Position numbers and translations under genes: made by a program. The notes under the pieces were generated by a model. The model did no database searches. It saw only the letters and a list, made by a program, of their open reading frames with translations, and had not been told where the DNA came from. Of a DNA stretch of 46,729 nt, positions 36,997 to 46,729 are shown in pieces. This stretch comes from Circinella minor (taxonomy: Eukaryota; Mucoromycota; Mucoromycetes; Mucorales; Lichtheimiaceae), in contig JAEPRB010000288.1 of the NCBI GenBank assembly GCA_016758965.1, positions 1 through 46,729 of the forward strand, in the 5' to 3' direction. Numbering within the stretch: the stretch's first letter is position 1; each line of letters opens with the position of its first letter.

Positions 36997-37022
36997 TTTT
37001 TTTTTTTTTTTTTTTTTTTTTT
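36997..37022. promoter_or_regulatory. Poly(dA:dT) tract upstream of RPS11
   Basis: Twenty-six uninterrupted T on the plus strand, about 160 bp upstream of the RPS11 ATG. Such tracts commonly keep fungal ribosomal-protein promoters free of nucleosomes. Similar tracts are common throughout this window, so the assignment is suggestive only. Confidence 0.35.
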
Positions 37023-39966
37023 GCATTACTCTCAAGAGCGAGACATACATCTATCAGGCACCTTTAATGTTTTGTTTCAGACCTATATGAAAGTCTGGAG
37101 GGAAAAGATTTTTATCATTCAAATCAGTTCCTCCCAACGTATATGAATATGCTAATAAAGAAAAAAAGCAATGAAATTGTTTTTGTTTATGACATATCAA
37201 GTAGGACACATATAATCAATAGAATCCGTGTAGAATCATCGCTCACCATAATGTTGATTAACTTGTGCTTCACATAATTGAGAAATATGTTTTTCTTCTT
37301 TTTTCGTTATCATTAACCTTTATATTCACTTTTTGAATATATATATATTTGAACTTACTCTAGCTGAAGCAAAAGAGTCGGTGTTACGCAGCTTCAATTC
37401 TAACTGTTTTGCATGATTTCAAATGTAGCTAGTAAATTGTATTTACACTTGCTGAAAAAGATAATAAGTAGGAACATACGAAATAGTGCTGCTGGCAAGA
37501 GCAACGCAGATCTGATCCAAAAATTAATCTTTTTGATAATGTCGTCAGTAGGTAGAATATGTAGAGCCTTAAATGTGTTGATCTTGATCATCATATATTT
37601 CGCTATAAATATTTTCTTTGTTGACGATTCGTTCCTTGTTGAACTATAGAAATGATTGTTTTTTTTTTTTTGATAATGGTCGCGTTTAGTAGCAGTTTTT
37701 CCTACGACATAATTTTTGAGGCGTTATGAGGGAAGCCAACGATGAATCCTTTATTTAAAATCAAACGATGTCGATCACGAGATGAAGTTGGTAAGTATAA
37801 AATTGGATCAATAATACACTTTGACAGAAGACAGACAGATAGTTTTTTCCGATTTGAAACCACGTATTTCAAATTTTATCGTCGTGTGTTTGTCCTACTG
37901 CTGTATGGACTATATTTTCTAATGAAATTGGCGCCATTTTCTACGTACGTACCATTAGCATACTGTTTCTTTTAAAGTCTTCCAATTTCCCAAATTATCG
38001 AGGTGTTGGACTAAGCAATTCTTTACCCAATTGCTCTATTATAGTATAAACAGTGCAAAATAAAACCCTATACAATACGGTAGTCACTAAAAAATCGTGC
38101 TATCACTCCCCCATGAATGTGCTACATTTTACTCTACAATCTTTGGTCATGTTATTGTCCCTGTCTTATTATTCTGTCGTCTTCAATATTTAAACTTTGT
38201 ACCACGTTATAAATTTTAAAAGAGATTAAAATATGTACTTATACTTTTCTAATAACTTTTGATACTTGATGATACAATAAAAAGGACCTTATAATGATCA
38301 GATTATATATGTGTAGATAGCTTGTATTATTCTTATTTGCCAGCAAAGCTAATTATAAATATCATACAATATTCACCGAATATACTCAGTTATTAGATTA
38401 TTATGACTGGATAAATAAAAAAGAACAAAAAAAAAAAAAAAGATTGAGCCTTTTCGTTATCATTATCAAGTTTTATTATTATATATTTATATATAAATAT
38501 ATGAACTGCTACGTACGTCATGTTGAATCATAGGAATTATAAAGAAACTTAAAGCGTCAAATTTTATAGCATAATAATTTTTACGTACGTACACTTCAAA
38601 CCTGTTCGCAAAAACAAAAGAATACATCTGTGTTAACTCAAAGCTTCTTATTATTATTATTCTCATTTTTCTACGTATTATACAACAAACTTTTTCCTTG
38701 TCTCCCCTTGACCTTATCCGATCTTTTTTCATAAAAATAGCATTTAATAATTTATTGTTTGTCCTGTATCTTACCATGAATATATATAAGATTGAAAATC
38801 ATAAGATAACTTTTTTTTTTAAAACATTTTATTTCAATAATAAAAGTAATAGAGAAAAAGGAAACGTTTTGATAGTAGTAATAAGGTGTACCTCTTTGAA
38901 TAAAAAACTACAGCACACTTATATATTTAAGATACGTATGTGTTTGCTTTACGTATTATGCGAAGCAACAAAAGATCGTAGGTTATAATTCTTTCAATAA
39001 TATTTTTTTTTTAATTCTGGCGCCACAAGATTAGTATTGAGCTTATCAGAGATTACTTGTAGTACCAGTATATTATTGTTATTATTATTGGCGCTGTCAT
39101 ATATTATTAAGTAACAAACATAATTGAAAAAAAAGACAATTACTTAGAGACAGCAAAAACTACGTTACTATTTAAGGCTACATTCACTCTCAGTCACTAA
39201 CAAGATCGCCATACGCACGGGCCTCCTTCACAGATATTATGGGATGAAAAAAAAAAACTTTTGGTTGGAAGAATTTTTGGATATCTATAGTAATCTATAT
39301 TAAAACATTCCTTTTTCTTGGTTCATATAACTGTTAATTATTACTCATAGGAACATTTATTTTTTTTATACCAGCTACTCTTGGTAATTGTTGTCTGTAC
39401 TTAGTGTCAATTTTGATAGTTTTCCAAATTTGACAGTGTACCCATATGAAAAGTTCTTCAAGATTTCTCATTGGGTAATATGCTTTTCAGACCTAACTTT
39501 TTTTTTTTCATATTACGTATGTATTATTATGCACATTCCTATTGTAGTACTTTCTTTTTCTTCTAGAACATTGAGCATGAAGCATAAAAATATGAAACGA
39601 TTGTCAAAAGAAATATTCTTTTCCATTACGTATTATTGTTTTCCATTCAATTGTTTTGTGCTAATCAGCTTTTTTTTTTCTTTAGAAATGAAGAACGCGT
39701 ATTTATTTTTATGGCCTTTTTTATCTACATGACAAAATAAAGTTTTACTGTACTTCTTTTTTTCTTGACAACCTTTTTACCCATCTCCCCTTTTCTTCTT
39801 TATTTTGTTTCTAACTCCATTTTTATTATTTATTATACCATAGTGACAGAGTATGTTTTTTTTTCTCCAAGTCATATATCTTGACATTGTTGGTTCCTAA
39901 CTCAAAATATTTATAAAAAGCCCTGGAATTAATTGTTATTAAATCACTGTACGTAGAGACAACGCA

Positions 39967-39982
39967 ACAACATACGTGTTGT
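39967..39982. repeat. Inverted repeat ACAACA-TACG-TGTTGT
   Basis: A perfect 6-bp inverted repeat around TACG, about 40 bp upstream of the (GA)n tract. It is of the same general shape as the palindrome at 12053-12068, which is also made of TGTTGT/ACAACA half-sites. Confidence 0.55.
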
Positions 39983-40018
39983 ATTGTGCCTGTGTGTGTA
40001 TGTGCGTGAATGGAGGTG

Positions 40019-40021
<3 letters not shown>

Positions 40022-40064
<43 letters not shown>
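40022..40064. repeat. (GA)n microsatellite
   Basis: A GA dinucleotide run of about 43 bp, the longest in the window, followed by a purine-rich tail (GGAGAGAGGGAGAAAGGAAG). Confidence 0.95.
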
Positions 40065-40071
<7 letters not shown>

Positions 40072-40217
40072 GGAGAAAGGAAGCTGTATAAATTAAACTA
40101 ATTATTGTTCTTTATATGTATATATAGCTTAAACAGATTGGCTGGGAGGCTGGCGCGAATGTGGGACAAAAAGTATGTCGTGGTGTTACTGAAAAGCATA
40201 TGTATATTACCATAAGT

Positions 40218-40565
40218 ACTACACACGTCTTTCGTCCAGAGTTGGATTGTAAGTCCATGGAACGGTTCCTTTGGTGTCTCCTTGGTAAAGGTCTTATTTA
40301 AGGTACGTGATATTATTTAAAAATATATATTTGAATTATGATACTACTACACACGCCTTTAGGTCAGAATTAGATTTTAGGTCCATTAAGCGATTCTTAG
40401 CGTCTCCTGGGTAAAGAAAGCTCTTAAAGGTACGTGATATTATGTAAAGAACAATATTTAAATTATGATACTATACAGGCGTTTGGGTCAGAGCTGGATC
40501 GTAGATCTGTATCAAGTAGTTCCTTTGGTGTCTCCTTGGTAAAGGTCTTAAAGGTATATAGTTTA
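40218..40565. repeat. Three-copy ~126-bp tandem repeat
   Basis: Diverged copies start at 40218, 40346 and 40470 (periods 128 and 124). Each begins with ACTACACACG or a variant, followed by a GTC(A/C)AGA(G/A)(T/C)TGGAT-like segment, GTGTCTCCTTGGTAAAGG(T)CTTA, AAGGTACGTGATATTAT and ATTATGATACTA. The last copy lacks the 3' part. Copies differ by substitutions and small indels, so the array is not recent. It shows no coding frame and no clear A/B boxes. Confidence 0.85.
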
Positions 40566-42187
40566 TTTTACTTTTTTAAAAAAAAAACTTGTATTATTTC
40601 ATGTATCACATAAATAGAATATATAAATGATCATCTTAAAACCGCAAAGTGTAAATAGTTTCATGATACGTAGAATGCATAATAGTGACTTGATTTGTGT
40701 TATCAAATGCAATAATTATGACGATCATTCTATTGAAATTACTGCCTTATACATGGATTTGATCATTGCAACTTGATATCATACTAAAAAAAATATTCAT
40801 GCTAGCTAACAAAACATCTTTTTTTTTTATTGTAACTATTTATACAGTATTAGATGGAGTTGTCATCAAACAAGAATCTTATTTTGAATTCATATGAAAA
40901 ATCAATTAAAATTTAATCCGAACTGATTGCTTATATACGTTTTTTTCAACAAGTCAACAAAGATAATAACTTGTTCTTTAAATAGATGACTATAGTGATT
41001 AAAAGTCCACTCTATTTGTCTAGGTCTCCCATTATTATTTCCCCCCTCCACCAAAATGAAGTATAAATACATTATATTTAGTAGGACAACAGTGAACATA
41101 TTAAAATATAAACTTTTAACTTATTTTTCTTTAAAGGAACCGGAGAAAAAAAATTGGACAGAACATGTCACCCCAAAGCTAGGCATACCGAGCATCGATT
41201 ATTTAACTGGAAAGCGGCTTCGATAGCCTGGAGACTTTGCAGAGTAAAATCCACAAATAGTTAGATTTTAATTTGAGACCGAGTTCCTGTCCTGTGGCAC
41301 ACGTCAATCCTGTATCCAAGTGATATTTCAAATATTAACTAACATCTCTCAGTCTCCCTCCCCTTCCTTTACTGCTCATACTAATACGTTTTACACTCTT
41401 TTGTCATTATTAGATCTTAGTATTGATTTTTATATAAAATGAATTGTATCCAACCAACCAACAATGAATCGCATATTACGATAGGCCAAATCAGTCATCA
41501 TTTCTTTATACAGCGGAATCTAATTATTTTCATCCAATCTCTCCAAACCTTTTAAGCCTTTATCTGAGCAAAATATATGGTAGCTCCGAAGTCTCTTTCG
41601 GCACCTGTTCCTATTGCTGCTCTTACTACGTATTATTAATAATAACATGTTTTGTATCATAAAAAGCCATTTTTTTTGAAGTATGTGTGATATTCTAAGT
41701 AACATTTAATGTCTGTAAGGCTTTAATATATTTATCATTACTTACACACAGCTTATTATGTAAGCAAGTGTATAAATAAAGCTTGTTAATAAAAATAATA
41801 TATATAGAGCTAGTGATACTGTATAATTATTATAAGTTTTCAATAAGTTGGATACATATAATACGCCATTCTTTATAACATGTCGATTGGTTTTTGTACA
41901 AGTATTTTAAATCATTACAAAGCATCATATTAAAAGAGGTACATTTTTGTTTTCCCTTTCTTTTTTTTTTTTTTTTTTTTTTTTTTGGATTTAAATCAAA
42001 AAAAAAAAAAAGCAAATTATAATTAATATTAATAAGAAAAACACTTTACAAAAAAAACAAAAAACAATAACAAAAATAAAATAAATAATATATAAATTGA
42101 ATTAGTAAGGAGAGAAGAAGAAGGATTAGGTATATATAAATAAAAGAAAATCAATTGTCTGTATATATATTCTATTTTTTTTTTCTT

Positions 42188-45100
42188 TTAAAAGACTAAA
42201 CGTAATTGATCACTAATTTCTTTGACAAGATCAACATCAGTTTGATGATAATCCAATTGAATTTCATGAATATTATTGATGTTATCTTCATCCTCTTGTT
42301 GTAATTTTTCAGAACCATCTAGAGCTTTTTGATGTTGTTCTTGAATTTGTATACTTTTTTCAAGTGCATCACAATAATTTTGATATTTTATAATATCATG
42401 AAGAAGATATTTTGATTTTGCTTCCCAATTATGCATTGCTTTAACATGGTTTTGAGATCGACTTGGGAACTAAAAGAAAAAAAAAGTTGGTTGTTAGTTT
42501 TTTAATTTAATTTAATTTGATTTGATTTAAAAAAAGAAACTAACCTTGGCAATCATGCGTGTTTTTAATTCCCGATGATTATCAATTTCATTATCTAATG
42601 CTTTTAAATGTTTTTGTAATGTTTGATATTGTTCTTTTTCATTCAATGTACTAGAAACAAGTGGTGAAGAAGGAGGTCGCCAATCAAAAATAGAAATTGC
42701 ATCTGGATCTTGAAATTGTTGACCGTGAACTTCTGCTTCATCTGTATCCAAGTTCATAATAACATCTTGTAAACAAGTACCCCATCCATATTCCATATTA
42801 CTGACACCACCAGCAAGTGGTTCTTTACTTTGTCTAGCGGCCCAATAATTACATGTTTGAACCCATTGATTTACTTGATCTAATGATGAAGCTTGGAATA
42901 GATAAACACCACCATCAGGTTGTTGAATTGCAAATACATGAGGTCGTTGTCTATTATAACCAGGAGGTGGAAGAACATTGGACAATGTATGGTTTAATGC
43001 AATGCTTCCTATTAACTGAGAATGTGACTAAAAAAAAAAAAGTTAATGATATGATTCATTATTTTTTGTTTGTTGTCTATCAATTCAAAACCCTTGATTC
43101 CCCTTTTTATATTTAAAAAAACAAACTTACAGCCCATTTATTTTCTGTTGCACCACCAAAAGATGTTGATGTTGGACTCGTCGTTTTACTTAGCGAATCA
43201 GCTAAATTAGCAAAACTAGCACTACTTGAACGAAGCATATTACGACGATCCATATCACCATTATTATTAGAAGATTGAAGAGCATACATTTTTAATTCTC
43301 CTTCAGTAACAACCAAAAGACATTCCTTCCAGTCACGATGACGTGCTTTGTGTGTAGCATTTTCAAGTAAATGTTTTCGCATAACAACACCTTCCTTAAT
43401 ATACGGTGGTTCATTAGCAAATAAAGAAGATCCATGAGTATCCATAAAACTAATCATAGGTTGGAAAGTGGGTGATAAAGTAGATACACGAGCTGCACGA
43501 GAACCAAATGAAGTTGCAGAACTGATGGATGAAAATGATTCACGACGTGGTGAACGTGGTAAAGGGGATGATGGTCTTGGACCAGAACTTGAACTTGTAC
43601 GAGGCTAAAATTATTTTTTTTATAAAGAAAACACATACACACACATTTTATTGTAAATAAAAAAATAAAATAAATGAATGATAGTTTTTTTTTTTTTTTT
43701 TTTTTGCTGTACCTGAACTTCTTCTGGAAAAAGCATGCTTTCACGAGCTGATCGTCGAATAATAGATCCAACACTTCGTTTTAACCCAACGACACGTTTT
43801 CCACCTAATATACTTCCACGTTTTTCTGGAGATTCTTGTATACTTGATTTCCTGGTCAGTGGTTGTAAAATTTGATATTGTTTGACAGAAGTATAAAGTT
43901 CCTAATCATGAAATTTTTGTTTTAGTTTTCCCTTTTTTTTTCAAAACGTCAAAAAGAGGGCTCTTACCTTCAAATAACTTTCAACTTCCAATTCCCATTC
44001 TCTTGAAAATTCAGGTGAACCTTTTTCAATTTCTATACAAACAGATTGTTGGTCATGGACTGCTGCCATGGTATTTCGAATAAATTCTTGACGTGTCATC
44101 CGACTATAATTGCCTTGTGCAACATGTAGATCCGTATTTAAAAGTAAAACGGAATAAACAACCGCATAAACCACATCTAAACAAAATTATAACATAGATA
44201 TCAGAATAAAATATTTTTGTTATATATATATATATATATATATATGTGCACATAATTTTATTACCTGCACTTTTAAGAATAGATCTAGGATTACATGACC
44301 AATAACGACCAGCAAAAACTTCAAGAATACGATCAATTTGTTGTGCTTCAGCTTTGAAATAAAGTTTACTACATAATTTTCTAATAGATATAATCCATAC
44401 CCCCCACAAAAAAAACAACAACAATATGTCAGTTTCATATATAAAATAAATCACCACCTTGTTATATATATATATTACCTGAATGCACTATCTAATCTCA
44501 TATGAGAAAATTGAAAGTTTTTCATATAATGAACTAATACATCATTATTAAAAGATTTTCCTTGACCAAGCCATTCAGCAATTTTTTCTCTTGGTGCAAT
44601 GACATCATCTTCATTCCATAAATGATGTGCAGCTTCTTGAGTTTCTTGATCTGTATGTTTTTTAGATGGAATAGGTTTACGATCTTCTTCTGGTTCAGGT
44701 GATAAACGTGGATCAAGTACTTGAGCAATACCAGGATCTGGATCATTCCAAGCATCATCCAATGATTTTGAAAAATCATCTGATAATATGGATAAAGATC
44801 GATCCCGTTGATGATGTTCTGGTTTTTGTGGTTGTTCAAGTTGTTTTTGTGGTTGTTCAAGTTGTTTTTGTGGTTGTTCAAGTTGTTTTTGTGGTTGCGG
44901 TTCCTGTTGAATTACTTTTTGAATCGTAGTTGGAGTAGGAGTAGGAGTAGATATCGGTGGTGGAGGTGGTGTTATTGAAAGTGGTTTTTCTTCAGGTGGA
45001 GGTGTTGGATTCGTATTCATTCTATTGTTACTTCCACTCAATGCTTCAGCAGCCTTATCCCGACTGGTTTGTTTATCAGTGGATGTTAATTCACCTTCTT

Positions 45101-46415
45101 GTCCTTCTGTTGATTTATTTCCACCATTTTCACTTGCCCATTTGGCAATGGCTGATATACCACTCATACGTTTATTGGCACCACTCCCACTATGTCTTTT
45201 CCAATTCAACATGGCTTGTGCAATATCTTCTGGTGGTGGACGACTTTTACGTTTTTGATGTTTTGGCATATTGGCTGTTTCTGCTGCAGCAGTCGCTAAC
45301 ATAAGTCCACCTGCACTTCCAAAATGTCCACCACTTAATCGTTTACTTAATTTATTTTCACCTCTTTCACGTTCAATATCATCTTGAGAATATCCTGTTG
45401 CATCTACAAACACATCATCTTCGTCTTCTTCTTCTTCTTCATCATCATCCTCATCTTCATCTTCTTCACTATCATCACTTGTATCAGAACTAGCTGTAAT
45501 CATAGTTGTAGGTTCTTCTTTAATGGCACTCATGATTGGATCACACAGACTATCTCTTCTAAATCCTGTTCGATCTTCTTCCATTGTTTCAATCGTATTA
45601 AATGAATCAATACTTGATGTTTCAACAACTGTGACGGATGCTGGTTCCAAAGAATCCTTGTAAGTTGTGGTTGCTACACGTCCAGGTTTTCGTTGCATAT
45701 TATTAGCAACAATTTGTGCTAAATTATCTGAAGGTGGAGGTGGGAAATGGGATGTATTCATGGATTCATGACGTGTTAGTGATATTTGTTTTTTTTGAGA
45801 TGACGATGATGGTAATGGTGGTGGTACTGATGAAGTCGTTGGTAATTCTGATCGTCGTTGTTGTTGTCGTTGTTGTTGTCTTTCTTCTTTAACAATATGA
45901 ATGGCACTTTCACTACTACCAGAATTATATGCATCATGACCAAATGTACTATATATAGAATATGCTTTTTTGCTAGATGATGATGTTGATAATTGAGATT
46001 GTTGGTATTGTTGTTGTTTTTGCAATGTGGCAGTTGTAGGTGGTGTTGTTCCATTGACCGAAGCTTCTTTACCATTGGAAGGAGGTGGTGTAGGTGGTGC
46101 AACAGTAGGAATGGGAATAGAAGTAGGGGTAGGAATATGAGTAGTAGTATTAGCTGGAGTAGGAGTAGGAAGGGGTGGTGGTGGACGTCGACTTGCAGTA
46201 GGACGAATGATAAGATCATTAGGAATACCAGAGATATTAAGTGAATCTTGAGATCCAGTAACATGATTATTACCACGCTTTTGTGAATGATGTGGTGCTG
46301 GAGCTAAAGGAATATTATGTGGATTGGGTGTTCGACTGGCAATACGTCCATCTACACCTACAGATATAGGTCGTACGCGAGGTGAATCATCCATCATTTC
46401 ATCCTCTTCTGTTGC
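42188..46415 (-). CDS. Sec7-PH-coiled-coil Arf guanine-nucleotide exchange factor
   Basis: Activates Arf-family GTPases at membranes. The Sec7-PH-coiled-coil order matches animal EFA6/PSD and fungal Syt1/Yel1-type GEFs. Exons: 44479-46415, 44265-44380, 43968-44176, 43713-43901, 43131-43604, 42545-43027 and 42188-42469, all in phase. From the ATG at 46397 the product is 1223 aa. Residues 1-600 are disordered: Pro-, Ser- and Thr-rich, with an acidic run and a QPQKQLE tandem repeat. The Sec7 domain spans ~603-745, with KAEAQQIDRILEVFAGRYW holding the catalytic Glu and VYSVLLLNTDLH forming motif 2. The PH domain is ~880-1025 and a coiled-coil tail follows. The frame is open upstream of 46397 to an AG acceptor at 46416-46417, so a further 5' exon may lie outside or beyond the T tracts. 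The N-terminus is therefore unproven. Confidence 0.88.
44822..44896. repeat. 21-bp in-frame tandem repeat in the Arf-GEF gene
   Basis: Three full copies and part of a fourth of a 21-bp unit encode the heptapeptide QPQKQLE in the disordered N-terminal region of the Sec7 protein. Copies are nearly identical at the nucleotide level, so length variation between strains is likely. Confidence 0.9.
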
Positions 46416-46496
46416 CTTTTTGAAAATTATAAACAAAACAAAGTTATTATCATTAGATCAATTATTATTATTTTAAGATAGAATTGTATTTTCAGT

Positions 46497-46499
<3 letters not shown>

Positions 46500-46541
<42 letters not shown>

Positions 46542-46543
46542 TT

Positions 46544-46590
<47 letters not shown>
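46500..46590. repeat. Very long T tract (about 90 bp)
   Basis: About 41 T, then GTTTA, then about 45 T. It separates the Arf-GEF gene from the 5S-like sequence. Runs this long are prone to sequencing and assembly error, so the exact length should not be trusted. Confidence 0.9.
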
Positions 46591-46591
<1 letters not shown>

Positions 46592-46701
46592 TTCATTTAA
46601 TGGGGAAAATACCGGATCCCGTCCGATCTCCGCAGTCAAGCCCCATCTGGCGCGGTCAGTACTATGGTGGGGGACCACATGGGAATACCGCGTGCTGTAA
46701 G
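46592..46701 (+). pseudogene. 5S rRNA gene, 5' end defective
   Basis: From about 46606 the sequence matches the body and 3' end of a fungal 5S rRNA: ACCGGATCCCGTCCGATCTC, GCGCGGTCAGTACTATGGTG and GGGGACCACATGGGAATACC, ending GCGTGCTGTAAG. This includes the internal control region for TFIIIA. Helix II is kept: ATGGGG (46600-46605) pairs with CCCCAT (46641-46646). The first ~15 nt that should pair with GTGCTGTAAG to close helix I are instead T-rich, running into the long T tract. It is therefore either a 5'-truncated copy or a gene whose start was corrupted in the assembly. Confidence 0.8.
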
Positions 46702-46715
46702 TTTTTTTTTTTTTT
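46702..46715 (+). terminator. Pol III T-run after the 5S sequence
   Basis: Fourteen T directly follow the 3' end of the 5S-like sequence, as in RNA polymerase III terminators. T runs are so common here that the position, rather than the run itself, is the evidence. Confidence 0.5.
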
Positions 46716-46729
46716 ATATATATATTTTT

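Larger units (their letters stand above)
37023..42187. other. 5.2-kb gene-poor region
   Basis: Holds TACGTA palindromes (about 37942, 38510, 38582, 38672, 39515, 39627, 40668, 41627), a (GA)n run, a three-copy ~126-bp tandem repeat and long T runs. Frames at 37413-37649 (+), 37742-37975 (+) and 41520-41705 (-) have a less biased composition than the rest and could be decayed mobile-element pieces. None could be identified. No RNA gene was recognised. Confidence 0.5.

Noticed and set aside
41140..41290. GC-richer patch that might be a small structured RNA
   Set aside because: No tRNA B box, snRNA core or convincing long stem could be found by eye.
46427..46678. Lys-rich minus-strand frame at the right edge
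   Set aside because: It is the translation of the long T tracts plus the antisense of the 5S sequence.

Overview
This window is nuclear DNA from an AT-rich, intron-dense fungus. Protein families and gene structures (many short GT-AG introns, very short exons, long A/T homopolymers, Asn/Gln/Ser-rich linkers) fit an early-diverging fungus, most likely Mucoromycota/Mucorales. A low-GC genus such as Cunninghamella is possible, but that is inference. No bacterial or viral genes, no CRISPR array and no convincing tRNA were seen. Gene models below were spliced by hand. In each spliced model the exon phases add up to one open frame.

Layout. 1-127: a GC-rich hairpin block that looks like the end of a mobile element. 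580-2515 (-): farnesyl diphosphate synthase, 8 exons. 4523-7915 (-): NAD-dependent glutamate dehydrogenase, 4 exons. 7916-12406: gene-poor AT-rich DNA. 12407-13085 (+): a frameshifted, transposon-like pseudogene, followed at 13560-13826 by a small nested satellite. 15846-17806 (+): splicing factor Prp31, 5 exons. 18126-19716 (-): mitochondrial BCKDH/PDH-kinase family protein. 20062-22425 (-): SLC41/MgtE-like Mg2+ transporter, 9 exons. 22694-24274 (-): tail-anchored APSES/KilA-N protein resembling Bqt4. 24520-25931 (-): unrecognised 250-aa protein, 8 exons. 26657-31565 (-): a three-RRM, two-MLLE protein resembling Rrm4, the endosomal mRNA transporter. 31566-35870: microsatellite-rich, no gene seen. 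35871-36838 (-): ribosomal protein uS17 (RPS11). 36839-42187: gene-poor, with a 3-copy ~126-bp tandem repeat at 40218-40565. 42188-46415 (-): Sec7-PH-coiled-coil Arf GEF, whose 5' end is uncertain. 46592-46701 (+): a 5'-defective 5S rRNA sequence beside very long T tracts.

The genes are mostly unrelated housekeeping functions: isoprenoid synthesis, glutamate catabolism, splicing, mitochondrial dehydrogenase control, Mg2+ transport, translation. There is no evidence of a biosynthetic cluster. The most interesting member is the Rrm4-like gene. Together with the Arf-GEF it points to membrane-trafficking and hyphal-growth functions, but the two are 11 kb apart and any link is speculative. The dense block 15.8-31.6 kb contrasts with three gene-poor stretches that are rich in TACGTA palindromes and microsatellites.
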